Shown here in pieces: positions 10,757 through 17,747 of a stretch of DNA of 34,627 nucleotides. The position numbers were made by a program, and so were the translations under genes. Position 1 is the first letter of the stretch, and every line of letters starts with the position of its first letter. The stretch is from an uncultured beta proteobacterium (lineage in GTDB: Bacteria; Pseudomonadota; Gammaproteobacteria; Burkholderiales; Burkholderiaceae_C): contig CAIRBF010000128.1 of NCBI GenBank assembly GCA_903876715.1, positions 1-34,627 of the forward strand, given 5' to 3'. The notes beneath the pieces are model-generated. The model saw nothing but the letters and a program-made list of their open reading frames with translations. It had not been told where the DNA came from and did no database searches.

Positions 10757-11056
10757 CTGCGCCTTGGGGAGAGCACCGACTTTCGTCGCGACGAGTTGGC
10801 CGCCTTTGAAGATCATCAGCGTTGGAATGCCCCGAATACCAAATTTCGCCGGCACCTGCTGGTTCTCATCGACGTTCATCTTGACGACGTCCAGACGACC
10901 ACCGTACTGACCGGCAATTTCGTCAAGGATAGGCGCAACCATCTTGCATGGGCCACACCACTCTGCCCAAAAATCCACCAGAACTGCGGAATCGGACTGG
11001 AGGACGTCCTGCTCAAAGGAATCGTCAGAGACGTGTCGGATCTGTGCTGAGCTCAT
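10727..11056 (-). CDS. trxA: Thioredoxin 1
   Basis: 109 residues, standard length. TrxA is the cytoplasmic dithiol reductant for ribonucleotide reductase and other enzymes. The active site is WCGPC (33-37) in [15 protein letters not shown]. The conserved cis-proline is P78 in [12 protein letters not shown], and the protein ends [12 protein letters not shown]. The ATG at 11056 gives [16 protein letters not shown], a typical N-terminus; the open frame to 11308 is an unsupported extension. It is divergent from the kinase-HDOD gene, with a 250-base region between them in which I see no convincing promoter. The rho promoter appears to sit in its last codons. Confidence 0.97.
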   Translation of the reverse strand: MSSAQIRHVSDDSFEQDVLQSDSAVLVDFWAEWCGPCKMVAPILDEIAGQYGGRLDVVKMNVDENQQVPAKFGIRGIPTLMIFKGGQLVATKVGALPKAQLTAFIDSHL

Positions 11057-11306
11057 GTGAGTTGAACCGGGCCGGTCGTGAGACGCCAAGCCGCGACCCG
11101 GCGTGGCTACATCTTCGAGAATTGTGACACAGGGCGCCCAGTGTTCGCCTGATGAACGTGCATCAACTGGGCGACAATCAACAACCTTGTGGACTTGCGC
11201 CAGCCGGGTGTACGCCGCAGTGCCGAGCGCGCTGAGGACTGCACGCCTTCCACCGGTATCTAAGACTTCTGCATCGAAAGACGGGTCTCGCGCCTCTGTC
11301 AGTCTC

Positions 11307-13094
11307 ATGGAATCGGGTCAGCGCTCCAACGCCGGTGGTACCGCCGCAGTTCGCCGTCTGGGGCGCTTTGAACTGCGCGAGCTCGTGGGACGCAGCCAGC
11401 GCACCATGGCTTGGCGTGTTCACGACCCGCGAAGCGACCGCGAGTTGCTGCTGGTCCTGCCCCGCGCCGCCATGGCGGGCGACGAGGCAGTACGTGTGTG
11501 GGAGGCGAATGCACGCAGGGCTTCCCGGATGGGTCATGCCGGACTCGCTTACGCGGTGGAGGTCGGGTCCCACGATCGCTTCCCCTACGTCGCTTACGAG
11601 GTTGAGGGACATACCCTCCTGAACCGCCTCAATTCGGGAGCCTTGTCTCCGCGAGAGGGGGCTGCGGCAGTGGCCCAGGTGGCTCGTGTGCTTTCTGCCG
11701 CGCACGAGGCCGGCATCGTCCACGGTGACGTTCAACCGTATCTGGTCTTCGTATCGTCAGCGGGGCATGTCAAGCTGGCCGGACTCGAGGTGGCCAGCGT
11801 TCCTCCGCAGGTGTTGACCAGCCCGGCGGAGGTCGATGCATGGCGCAATACCGTGTCCCGCGCTGGCAGCCGCAGCGATGCCGTCGCCTTGGGTGTGCTC
11901 TTGTTCTGGATGGTCACCGGTCGCGCACCGATGGACGAACCGGATCCCGAGGTGGTGGCTGGGCGGATCCTGAGCGCGAGCGCCGAGCCCCTCAGATTTC
12001 CGGCGAGCTTTCCTCAGCCGGTGCCCGAGCCCTTGCGTGCGATCGTCCAGAGAGCTGTCGACCGGCATGAGACGTTCCGCTACCGGAGCGTACGCGGCCT
12101 GCTGATGGCGTTGGACGGGTGGCTGAAGGCGGAGAGCAACAGCGCCGACAGCACCTTCAGGATGATGGTGGACAAGGTGCGTTCAGACGGCCTGTTGCCT
12201 GCATCTGAGCACACGCGTGAACGGCTCGCGAACCTGCGGCTTCTCGAAGGGGAATCGACTCGGGAGATGTCCGAGCTGATGCTGGGGGATGTTGCGGTGG
12301 CGCTGGAGTTGTTGCGGGTCGTCAACACCGCCCAGCAGCGCGACGCGCGCAGGGCAGGGTACGCAGGCGTGTTGACCTTGCACCGTGCCGTTGCCATGCT
12401 GGGGCTGGAAGGTGTGCGCCGCAGCGCACTTTCCCTGAAGCCGTGGCCAGGCGCTCTCCGGGGCCAGGCGGTGGACGATCTGGCGGCGCTCCTGGTTCGC
12501 TGCAGGAATGCCGCCCGCGTGGCTCGCCTGCTGCGACCGCAGGGCTACGATCCCGAGGCGGCATACATTGTGGCTGTGCTGCAGAACGTCGGACGCATCG
12601 TCCTGCAATACCATTTCTCGGAGCAGGCACAGCAGGTGCATGTCTTGATGTTTCCGCCCGGCAGCAGCGATGGCGACAAGCTCGAGATGCGATCGGCTTT
12701 GAGTGAAGACCTGGCCGCCTTTTCGGTGTTGGGCGTTGATCTCGCATCCGTGGGCGTGGCAGTCGGCCGTCACTTGGGCTTGGACGCAGCGACCCTGAGC
12801 GCGCTCAGGCGACTGCCTGCCAAGGGAGGCATCTTCCCGGCCCCGCGCACGGACGAGGAGGCGCTGTGCCAGACAGGCAGTTGCGCCAACGATGCCATAG
12901 ATGCCTTGCTGCTGTCGCCCGAGCGGGCAGCCGCCGAACTGAACGCCGTGGTCGGACGCTACAGCCGCGGGCTGCGCCTGACAGCGAAAGTCTTGCGCGA
13001 TGCCTTGATTCCGAATGGCCTGACGCAACCCATTGCACGAGCTTGGGCCCGCCTCAACCCAACGCTACCAGCGCTCGGTGAAGATGAATGGTGA
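11307..13094 (+). CDS. Pseudokinase-HDOD domain fusion protein
   Basis: 595 residues from the ATG at 11307 ([11 protein letters not shown]); the frame is open to 11103, but that part does not look like protein. Residues ~20-270 follow a Ser/Thr protein-kinase fold: [10 protein letters not shown] at strand 1, [18 protein letters not shown] at the catalytic loop, and [19 protein letters not shown] at helix F. Key residues are missing. The VAIK lysine is absent (ELLLVLP), the catalytic-loop Lys and Asn become Q143 and L146, and DFG becomes GLE (159-161). The catalytic-loop aspartate D141 is kept. Residues ~295-480 resemble an HDOD domain ([44 protein letters not shown]), a non-catalytic HD-like module found in signalling proteins. 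It is probably a cytoplasmic scaffold or sensor; its input and partners are unknown. Confidence 0.8.
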   Translation: MESGQRSNAGGTAAVRRLGRFELRELVGRSQRTMAWRVHDPRSDRELLLVLPRAAMAGDEAVRVWEANARRASRMGHAGLAYAVEVGSHDRFPYVAYEVEGHTLLNRLNSGALSPREGAAAVAQVARVLSAAHEAGIVHGDVQPYLVFVSSAGHVKLAGLEVASVPPQVLTSPAEVDAWRNTVSRAGSRSDAVALGVLLFWMVTGRAPMDEPDPEVVAGRILSASAEPLRFPASFPQPVPEPLRAIVQRAVDRHETFRYRSVRGLLMALDGWLKAESNSADSTFRMMVDKVRSDGLLPASEHTRERLANLRLLEGESTREMSELMLGDVAVALELLRVVNTAQQRDARRAGYAGVLTLHRAVAMLGLEGVRRSALSLKPWPGALRGQAVDDLAALLVRCRNAARVARLLRPQGYDPEAAYIVAVLQNVGRIVLQYHFSEQAQQVHVLMFPPGSSDGDKLEMRSALSEDLAAFSVLGVDLASVGVAVGRHLGLDAATLSALRRLPAKGGIFPAPRTDEEALCQTGSCANDAIDALLLSPERAAAELNAVVGRYSRGLRLTAKVLRDALIPNGLTQPIARAWARLNPTLPALGEDEW

Positions 13095-13187
13095 CGAGCC
13101 TTACCCCCGGCACTGGTCGCCTCGGTTAGGGCTGCTTGGTTCCCCACCTGACCCGGTTGGCCGCACTTCCATGCGGGGAGGCCCGTC
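13093..13187 (-). ncRNA. ffs: 4.5S RNA of the signal recognition particle (bacterial small SRP RNA)
   Basis: On the minus strand the region folds as one long hairpin. The outer ends pair perfectly (GACGGGCCT at 13187-13179 with AGGCTCGTC at 13101-13093). The apical part carries the SRP helix-8 core: GGGTCAGGT, then GG-GGAA-CC, then AAGCAGCCC, within about 13127-13157. This is the binding site for Ffh, with the GGAA tetraloop and the asymmetric AAGCAGCC/GTCAGG loop intact. The usual tetraloop-closing pairs are CC/GG (CCGGAAGG); here they are inverted to GG/CC. Length about 95 nt. A TAGAAT box ends eight bases before the 5' end. The 3' end just overlaps the stop codon of the convergent kinase-HDOD gene. 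End points are from pairing, not mapping. Confidence 0.93.
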
Positions 13188-13194
13188 GAGGCCG

Positions 13195-13200
13195 ATTCTA
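13195..13200 (-). promoter_or_regulatory. Probable -10 box of the 4.5S RNA gene
   Basis: TAGAAT on the minus strand, with a start site expected near 13188, which agrees with the first paired base of the RNA at 13187. The discriminator after it (CGGCCTCG) is GC-rich, as in stable-RNA promoters under growth-rate control. No good -35 is seen at 16-18 bases. Confidence 0.55.
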
Positions 13201-13270
13201 GGTCATCCTCCTACGCATCGACGGTAGCCGCCAAACCGGGTGTCAAACGGCGGCAGATGTTGCAACCGCC

Positions 13271-14386
13271 TCATCGCAGCGCCAGCGAGTCCGCCCCGAA
13301 GCGCACGCTCAGGGGCTCGATGATCACTTGCTTTGGGCCGGCTTCAATGCGGCCGGCGAGCATCGCATCTACCCCATGTGAACGCGCCAACTCGATCACG
13401 CGAGACGCCTCGTCGAACTTGACGAAGACGGCGAAGCCTGCCCCCATATTGAAGGTGCTGTACGCCTGTTCGGCGTCCAGAGCGGCGGTTTGCTGGATGT
13501 GGTGCAGGACCGTCGGTACCGCAGGAAGCGCATCAATGCGGTAGGTGAACTCTGCCGGATGGCGCATCAGCTTGCGCCAGCCGTGGCCGGTGATGTTGGC
13601 ACAGTAGTGCAGGCTGATGCCTGCTTGGTGCAGGGCCTCGGTGACCGGTGAGTACAAGATCGTCGGTGCGAGCAGTGCGTCGCCATAACTCAGGCCCGGC
13701 GCGATCTCGCTCAAGTAGCCCTGGGGCAGGCGTTCGGCAACCTTGCGAGCCAACGTCAGCCCGTTGGCATGGATACCGCTCGAGGACAACAGGACGATAG
13801 CGTCTCCGTGGCCCAGTTCGTCGCCGAGGGACAGACGGCTCTTGGGTGCGACGATGCCGGTACAACTGGCGGCGAGGTCGATGCGGCCCGGCTCGACGAT
13901 GCCCGCCAGCGCAGGCGTTTCCCCGCCGCCCCAGCTGACGCCGCAGGCCAGGCAGGCGCGCTGCCAGCCCTCAACGAGCGCCTGGGCCCTGGCCGAATCG
14001 CCGAACCATTCGCTGCCGCCAGCCGCCCAGTAGGCTTGCACGACCAGCGGCGTCGCCCCCACCGTGATGAGGTCGTTGACGGCCATCGCAATGGTGTCCT
14101 GCGCGATCCCATCGTAATAGCTGCGGCCTGTCAGGCGGTGCATCTCGTCAGCGACCAAGGCCTTGCTGCCCAGGCATTCGACGATGCTGGCGATCAGGAA
14201 AGGCCCGACGTCGACGACGTACGCTGATTCACCACGTGAGGCCATGACCTCGTGGAATCCATGGCGCAGCAGCTGCGCGCCGGTGCTTGCGGCGGCCCGC
14301 TGCGCCTGCACTTTGAGAGGGTCGATCACGTCATAGTGAACGCCCGCCTCTTCGTAGGTCAAGGGGGAGCCGGGAGCATGATTCAT
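13271..14386 (-). CDS. PurM-like AIR synthase-related protein
   Basis: 371 residues, start ATG at 14386. Its layout matches the PurM/AIR synthase superfamily: YEEAGVHYDVIDPLK at the N-terminus, MAVNDLITVGATPLVVQAYW (101-120, like the PurM DDL.V.GAEPL segment), GGGETPALAG (153-162), SSSGIHANGLTLARKV (201-216), NITGHGWRKLM (264-274) and STFNMGAGFAVFV (310-322). The standard PurM motif DGVGTKL is replaced by VECLGSKALVAD (69-80). It could be a divergent FGAM cyclo-ligase of purine synthesis or a paralog with another ATP-dependent reaction. It is divergent from dnaX, with 87 bases between. Fold sure, reaction unsure. Confidence 0.72.
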   Translation of the reverse strand: MNHAPGSPLTYEEAGVHYDVIDPLKVQAQRAAASTGAQLLRHGFHEVMASRGESAYVVDVGPFLIASIVECLGSKALVADEMHRLTGRSYYDGIAQDTIAMAVNDLITVGATPLVVQAYWAAGGSEWFGDSARAQALVEGWQRACLACGVSWGGGETPALAGIVEPGRIDLAASCTGIVAPKSRLSLGDELGHGDAIVLLSSSGIHANGLTLARKVAERLPQGYLSEIAPGLSYGDALLAPTILYSPVTEALHQAGISLHYCANITGHGWRKLMRHPAEFTYRIDALPAVPTVLHHIQQTAALDAEQAYSTFNMGAGFAVFVKFDEASRVIELARSHGVDAMLAGRIEAGPKQVIIEPLSVRFGADSLALR

Positions 14387-14461
14387 GGCTTCGATTATCG
14401 GCGTGAGGTCGGGGCGGGCCCATGGCCGGGTCGGGCGCGTCGAGTGTGCTGGTGCGGCCCG

Positions 14462-14467
14462 TAGAAT
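14462..14467 (+). promoter_or_regulatory. Candidate -10 box for dnaX
   Basis: TAGAAT, 5 of 6 matches to TATAAT, ending six bases before the dnaX GTG. The best -35 (TCGAGT at 16 bases) is weak. The predicted transcription start coincides with the start codon. Confidence 0.4.
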
Positions 14468-14473
14468 CGTCGT

Positions 14474-16267
14474 GTGTCTTACGTCGTGTTGGCCCGAAAA
14501 TACCGCCCCCGCAATTTTGCGCAGATGGCGGGCCAGGAGCATGTGGTCAAGGCGCTCACGAATGCCCTCGATCAACAGCGTTTGCACCACGCTTACCTCT
14601 TTACCGGTACCCGCGGGATCGGCAAGACGACCGTCTCTCGCATCCTGGCCAAGAGTCTGAACTGCACCGGGCCGAACGGAAGCGGGGGGATCACGTCCAG
14701 CCCTTGCGGCGTCTGCGATGCCTGCACCGCGATCGACGCGGACCGTTATGTGGATTACATCGAGCTCGATGCGGCGTCCAACCGCAGCATCGAGGAGGTG
14801 CGCGATCTGATCGAGCGAGCCGCCTACAAGCCGGCCGTCGGACGCTTCAAGGTCTTCATGATCGATGAAGCGCACCAGCTGACACGCGACGCCTTCAATG
14901 CCCTGCTCAAGACGCTCGAAGAGCCTCCTGAGTACCTCAAGTTCGTGCTCGCGACCACCGACCCGGAGAAGATGCTCCCCACGGTGCTCAGCCGGTGCCT
15001 GCAGTTCAATCTCCGCCCGATGGCTCCTGAGGTGGTGACTGAGCACCTTGCCCATGTGCTTGCGGCGGAATCGGTGCCTGCTGACGACGGTGCGCTTCGC
15101 CTCCTGGGCCGGGCCGCACGCGGATCCATGCGCGATGCCCTTTCGCTGACCGACCAGGCCATTGCCTACGGCGGCGGCCGGCTGACCGAATCGGGTGTCG
15201 AGGCCATGCTGGGGGTGGTGGGCTCCGGGCTCGTGCTGCAGTTGCTGCAGGCTCTCGCCTCGCGGGAGGGACCTCGGGTGGTGGATGCTGCGCACGCGCT
15301 GCGTGCTGCCGGCGGGTCGCCAGCGTCGGTGCTCGAGCAGCTCGCGCAGCGACTCCAGCAGATTGCCGTGGCCCAGGTGGTGCCCGCCAGATTGACGGCC
15401 GCGACGCCTGATGATGCGGAATTTTTCGCATTCTCGGCTGCGTTCGCGCCGGACGAGCTGCAGCTGCTGTACAGCCTGGTTGTCCATGGCAGGGGCGAGC
15501 TTGCGCTCGTGTCTGACGATCATTCGGGCCTGCTGATGGTGCTTCTGCGCTACTTGGCCTTCGCTTCAGGCGCGCCGACGCCCACTGCTGCGATACCCGC
15601 GATTCCCGAGCTCCGACCGTCCGCTGCTCCCACCGTAGCCACACAGGGTCAGCGTGGCGCTCCCTTGCGTGCCCCTTCGCCACCCTCTGCGCAAACTGCC
15701 CTTCCTCCAGTGCCGGCGCCCGCGGCCGTCATCGCAGTGACGTCTGCATCGGTGGCCGAAACCACTGCGGCTGCGACAGCGATCGCGCCCCCGACCGTGT
15801 CTGCGACAGTGCCCGCGGATGCAGCAGGCGTCCCCACGGCCCTCGAGCAAACCGAGCCCGTCTGCGATCCGGCGTTGGCCGAGCGGTGGGACAGCGCTGT
15901 ACGGGCGATGGCCGCCGCAGGCGCCTTGTCCGGTCTGGTGCGTGAGCTGGCCTGGCAGGGTTCTCTCGCATCGGTCGTTCCCGGGCCGCCGGCGCGGTGG
16001 CGCCTTGCGGTGGCGCATGAGTCGCTGCGCGGCGTCGCCATCGTGGACAGGCTGACGGAAGCGCTTCGCCTGCACGTGGACGGCGCCTTGCATCTCCAGG
16101 TGATCAGCGGCGATCCGCAGGACACGCCCGCTCGACGTGACGCCGCAGAGCGCAATCGCCGGCAAGCCGAAGCCGAACAGGCGATCCGCAACGACCCGCT
16201 CGTGCAGGAACTGCTGCAGCAGTTCGGCACGGCGCGTCTGGTACCAGGTTCGGTCAAGCCCTTGTGA
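14474..16267 (+). CDS. dnaX: DNA polymerase III subunits tau/gamma
   Basis: 597 residues from GTG at 14474 (MSYVVLARKYRPRNFAQMAG), the usual DnaX start. DnaX is the clamp-loader motor; tau also joins core polymerases and the DnaB helicase. Visible: Walker A GTRGIGKTT (45-53), zinc-binding cysteines C64, C78, C81 and C84, Walker B with DEAH (131-134), arginine finger in LSRCLQF, and lid residues RGSMRDALSLTDQAIAYG. An Ala/Pro/Thr-rich linker (roughly 365-460) leads to the tau-specific C-terminal domain ending GTARLVPGSVKPL. I see no A-rich slippery heptamer in the linker like the one E. coli uses to make gamma. No ribosome-binding site precedes the GTG. Followed by ybaB and recR in the classic order. 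Confidence 0.97.
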   Translation: MSYVVLARKYRPRNFAQMAGQEHVVKALTNALDQQRLHHAYLFTGTRGIGKTTVSRILAKSLNCTGPNGSGGITSSPCGVCDACTAIDADRYVDYIELDAASNRSIEEVRDLIERAAYKPAVGRFKVFMIDEAHQLTRDAFNALLKTLEEPPEYLKFVLATTDPEKMLPTVLSRCLQFNLRPMAPEVVTEHLAHVLAAESVPADDGALRLLGRAARGSMRDALSLTDQAIAYGGGRLTESGVEAMLGVVGSGLVLQLLQALASREGPRVVDAAHALRAAGGSPASVLEQLAQRLQQIAVAQVVPARLTAATPDDAEFFAFSAAFAPDELQLLYSLVVHGRGELALVSDDHSGLLMVLLRYLAFASGAPTPTAAIPAIPELRPSAAPTVATQGQRGAPLRAPSPPSAQTALPPVPAPAAVIAVTSASVAETTAAATAIAPPTVSATVPADAAGVPTALEQTEPVCDPALAERWDSAVRAMAAAGALSGLVRELAWQGSLASVVPGPPARWRLAVAHESLRGVAIVDRLTEALRLHVDGALHLQVISGDPQDTPARRDAAERNRRQAEAEQAIRNDPLVQELLQQFGTARLVPGSVKPL

Positions 16268-16299
16268 TCCGACACCCCCAGTATTGAAAGGACACCGTG

Positions 16300-16626
16300 A
16301 TGATGAAAGGACAACTGGCCGGCCTCATGAAGCAGGCGCAGGCCATGCAGGACAACCTGCGGCGCGCCCAGGAGGAACTCGGATCGATCGAAGTCGAAGG
16401 TCAGTCGGGCGCCGGGCTGGTCAAGGTCACGATGACCTGCAAGCACGACGTGCGACGTGTCGCCATTGACCACAGTCTGCTCGGTGAAGACCGTGACATG
16501 CTCGAGGACCTGGTGGCCGCTGCCTTCAACGATGCCATCCGCCGCGCGGAGCAGGTGAGCAGTGAAAAGATGTCCCGCCTGACCGCCGGGATGCCCTTGC
16601 CGCCAGGGATGAAGCTTCCCTTCTGA
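16300..16626 (+). CDS. ybaB: YbaB/EbfC family nucleoid-associated protein
   Basis: 108 residues from the ATG at 16300; an ATG at 16303 and a GTG at 16297 are alternatives, and GAAAGGA at 16286-16292 fits the ATGs. YbaB/EbfC proteins are small dimeric DNA-binding proteins. The sequence shows the family pattern: a long amphipathic helix ([20 protein letters not shown]), a strand region with [21 protein letters not shown], and a second helix with [19 protein letters not shown], ending [11 protein letters not shown]. It lies between dnaX and recR, as in most bacteria, 32 bases after dnaX and four bases before recR. A role with RecR in DNA repair is suggested only by this conserved order. Confidence 0.96.
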   Translation: MMKGQLAGLMKQAQAMQDNLRRAQEELGSIEVEGQSGAGLVKVTMTCKHDVRRVAIDHSLLGEDRDMLEDLVAAAFNDAIRRAEQVSSEKMSRLTAGMPLPPGMKLPF

Positions 16627-16630
16627 GCGC

Positions 16631-17227
16631 GTGGCTGTGGCGGAACTCGGACGGCTCGAAGCACTGGTGGCGGCCTTGCGTCGACTGCCCGGCGTGGGAG
16701 TGAAGTCGGCACAACGCATGGCATTTCACTTGCTGCAACATGACCGCGACGGTGCATTGTTGCTGTCTCGAGCCCTTGGCGAGGCGGTGGCTCAGGTGGG
16801 TCACTGCGCCCGCTGCCACACCTTCAGCGAGAGTCCGGTGTGCGAGACCTGCCTCGATCCGAGGCGTGACAGGCGCCAGCTTTGCGTCATCGAGACGCCC
16901 GCCGATCAGGCGGCGCTGGAGCGTACAGGCTCCTTTCCCGGGCTGTATTTCGTCTTGATGGGTCACCTGAGCCCGCTGGATGGTCGCGGTCCCGAGTCGA
17001 TTGCAGCGCACGAACTCATGCAGCGCGCCAGTGACGGCGAGGTCCAGGAGGTGATCCTCGCCACCGGATTCAGCGCCGAGGGGGAGGTGACGGCGCAGGT
17101 CCTGGCCGACGCGCTTCGCGCGCGCGGTTTACGCGTCACGCGTCTGGCCCGCGGCGTGCCCGCCGGCAGTGAACTGGAGCATGTCGATACGGGGACGATC
17201 GCCCACGCTCTGGCCGACAGGCGCTGA
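16631..17227 (+). CDS. recR: Recombination mediator protein RecR
   Basis: 198 residues starting with GTG at 16631; a second GTG at 16637 is possible. RecR acts with RecO (and RecF) to load RecA on SSB-coated gaps. The N-terminal helix-hairpin-helix contains [21 protein letters not shown] zinc finger uses C59, C62, C71 and C74 ([16 protein letters not shown]). The Toprim domain follows ([14 protein letters not shown], then [20 protein letters not shown]), and the end carries [20 protein letters not shown]. It starts four bases after the ybaB stop, so it is co-translated with it. Confidence 0.98.
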   Translation: MAVAELGRLEALVAALRRLPGVGVKSAQRMAFHLLQHDRDGALLLSRALGEAVAQVGHCARCHTFSESPVCETCLDPRRDRRQLCVIETPADQAALERTGSFPGLYFVLMGHLSPLDGRGPESIAAHELMQRASDGEVQEVILATGFSAEGEVTAQVLADALRARGLRVTRLARGVPAGSELEHVDTGTIAHALADRR

Positions 17228-17284
17228 GCGGACAAACCTGTCCCGGGGCGCTGCACCCTGGAAACCAACCTGGTGGAGACTGCG

Positions 17285-17692
17285 ATGACCGTTGCGAACT
17301 ACTGTCTGCTCGTCGCCTGCGTGCTGCCGATCGTCTGCGCGGGCATCGCCAAGGCGGGTGCTTTCTCGACGAAGCCTGCCAATGGCGGCTACGACAACCG
17401 TGATCCTCGTGCATGGCTTGCCCGACAGACGGGCTACCGGGCCCGGGCCAATGCGGCCCAAGCCAACAGCTTTGAGGCCTTGCCGATGTTCATCGCATCA
17501 GTGCTTGTGGCGCAGCAAGCCGGGGCTCCCCAGCCCTGGATCGATGTACTGGCCTTGGTGTTCGTAGCCCTGCGAGGGATCTACATCACGCTCTACGTGC
17601 AAGATCGTGCGGCCTGGCGTTCGCTCACGTGGGTCGCGGGACTGGGCGTATGTGTCGCCATGTTTCTGCTGGCGTCTTTCGGCGCCCAATGA
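17285..17692 (+). CDS. MAPEG family membrane protein
   Basis: 135 residues from the ATG at 17285, which has GGAG at 17275-17278; a GTG at 17273 in frame is less likely. Four hydrophobic helices: about 4-24, 60-78, 84-101 and 112-132. The MAPEG signature region is visible as GYRARANAAQANSFEALPMFIASVL, with the family's R-x-x-x-A-x-x-N-x-x-E pattern, and the later LRGIYITLYVQDR. Eukaryotic MAPEG proteins are glutathione transferases and eicosanoid enzymes; bacterial members of this short type have no assigned substrate that I know of. It may be read from the recR transcript (57-base gap), and converges with mltD. Confidence 0.85.
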   Translation: MTVANYCLLVACVLPIVCAGIAKAGAFSTKPANGGYDNRDPRAWLARQTGYRARANAAQANSFEALPMFIASVLVAQQAGAPQPWIDVLALVFVALRGIYITLYVQDRAAWRSLTWVAGLGVCVAMFLLASFGAQ

Positions 17693-17714
17693 AGAACGGG
17701 TGACCGTGCTTCGA

Positions 17715-17747
17715 CAGCCCCGCGCCTCAGCGGCGCGACGGGGGCTG
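17715..17747. terminator. Long hairpin between convergent genes, no U-tract
   Basis: CAGCCC-CGCGCC (17715-17726), loop TCAGC, GGCGCG (17732-17737), then after three bases GGGGCTG (17741-17747): about 12 paired bases with a small bulge. It spans the mltD stop codon between convergent MAPEG and mltD genes. Neither strand has a T-tract after the stem, so it may only block RNA decay or help Rho-dependent ending. Confidence 0.3.

Noticed and set aside
11103-11306. A 68-residue extension of the pseudokinase-HDOD protein
   Set aside because: The extra residues are Ser/Thr/Arg-rich without homology signal, and the region is the trxA upstream sequence.
13241-13246. A perfect TTGACA on the minus strand as the -35 of the 4.5S RNA gene
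   Set aside because: It lies about 40 bases from the TAGAAT box and no other -10 is at proper distance.
14387-15523. A 379-residue N-terminal extension of the PurM-like protein
   Set aside because: It is antisense to the DnaX ATPase domain and shows no protein-like features; the ATG at 14386 gives a natural start.
15560-15860. A programmed frameshift site for a gamma form of DnaX
   Set aside because: I looked for an A-rich slippery heptamer with a following hairpin in the linker region and saw none.
17230-17243. GGACA-AACC-TGTCC hairpin after recR as a terminator
   Set aside because: Only five base pairs and no T-tract; too weak to claim.
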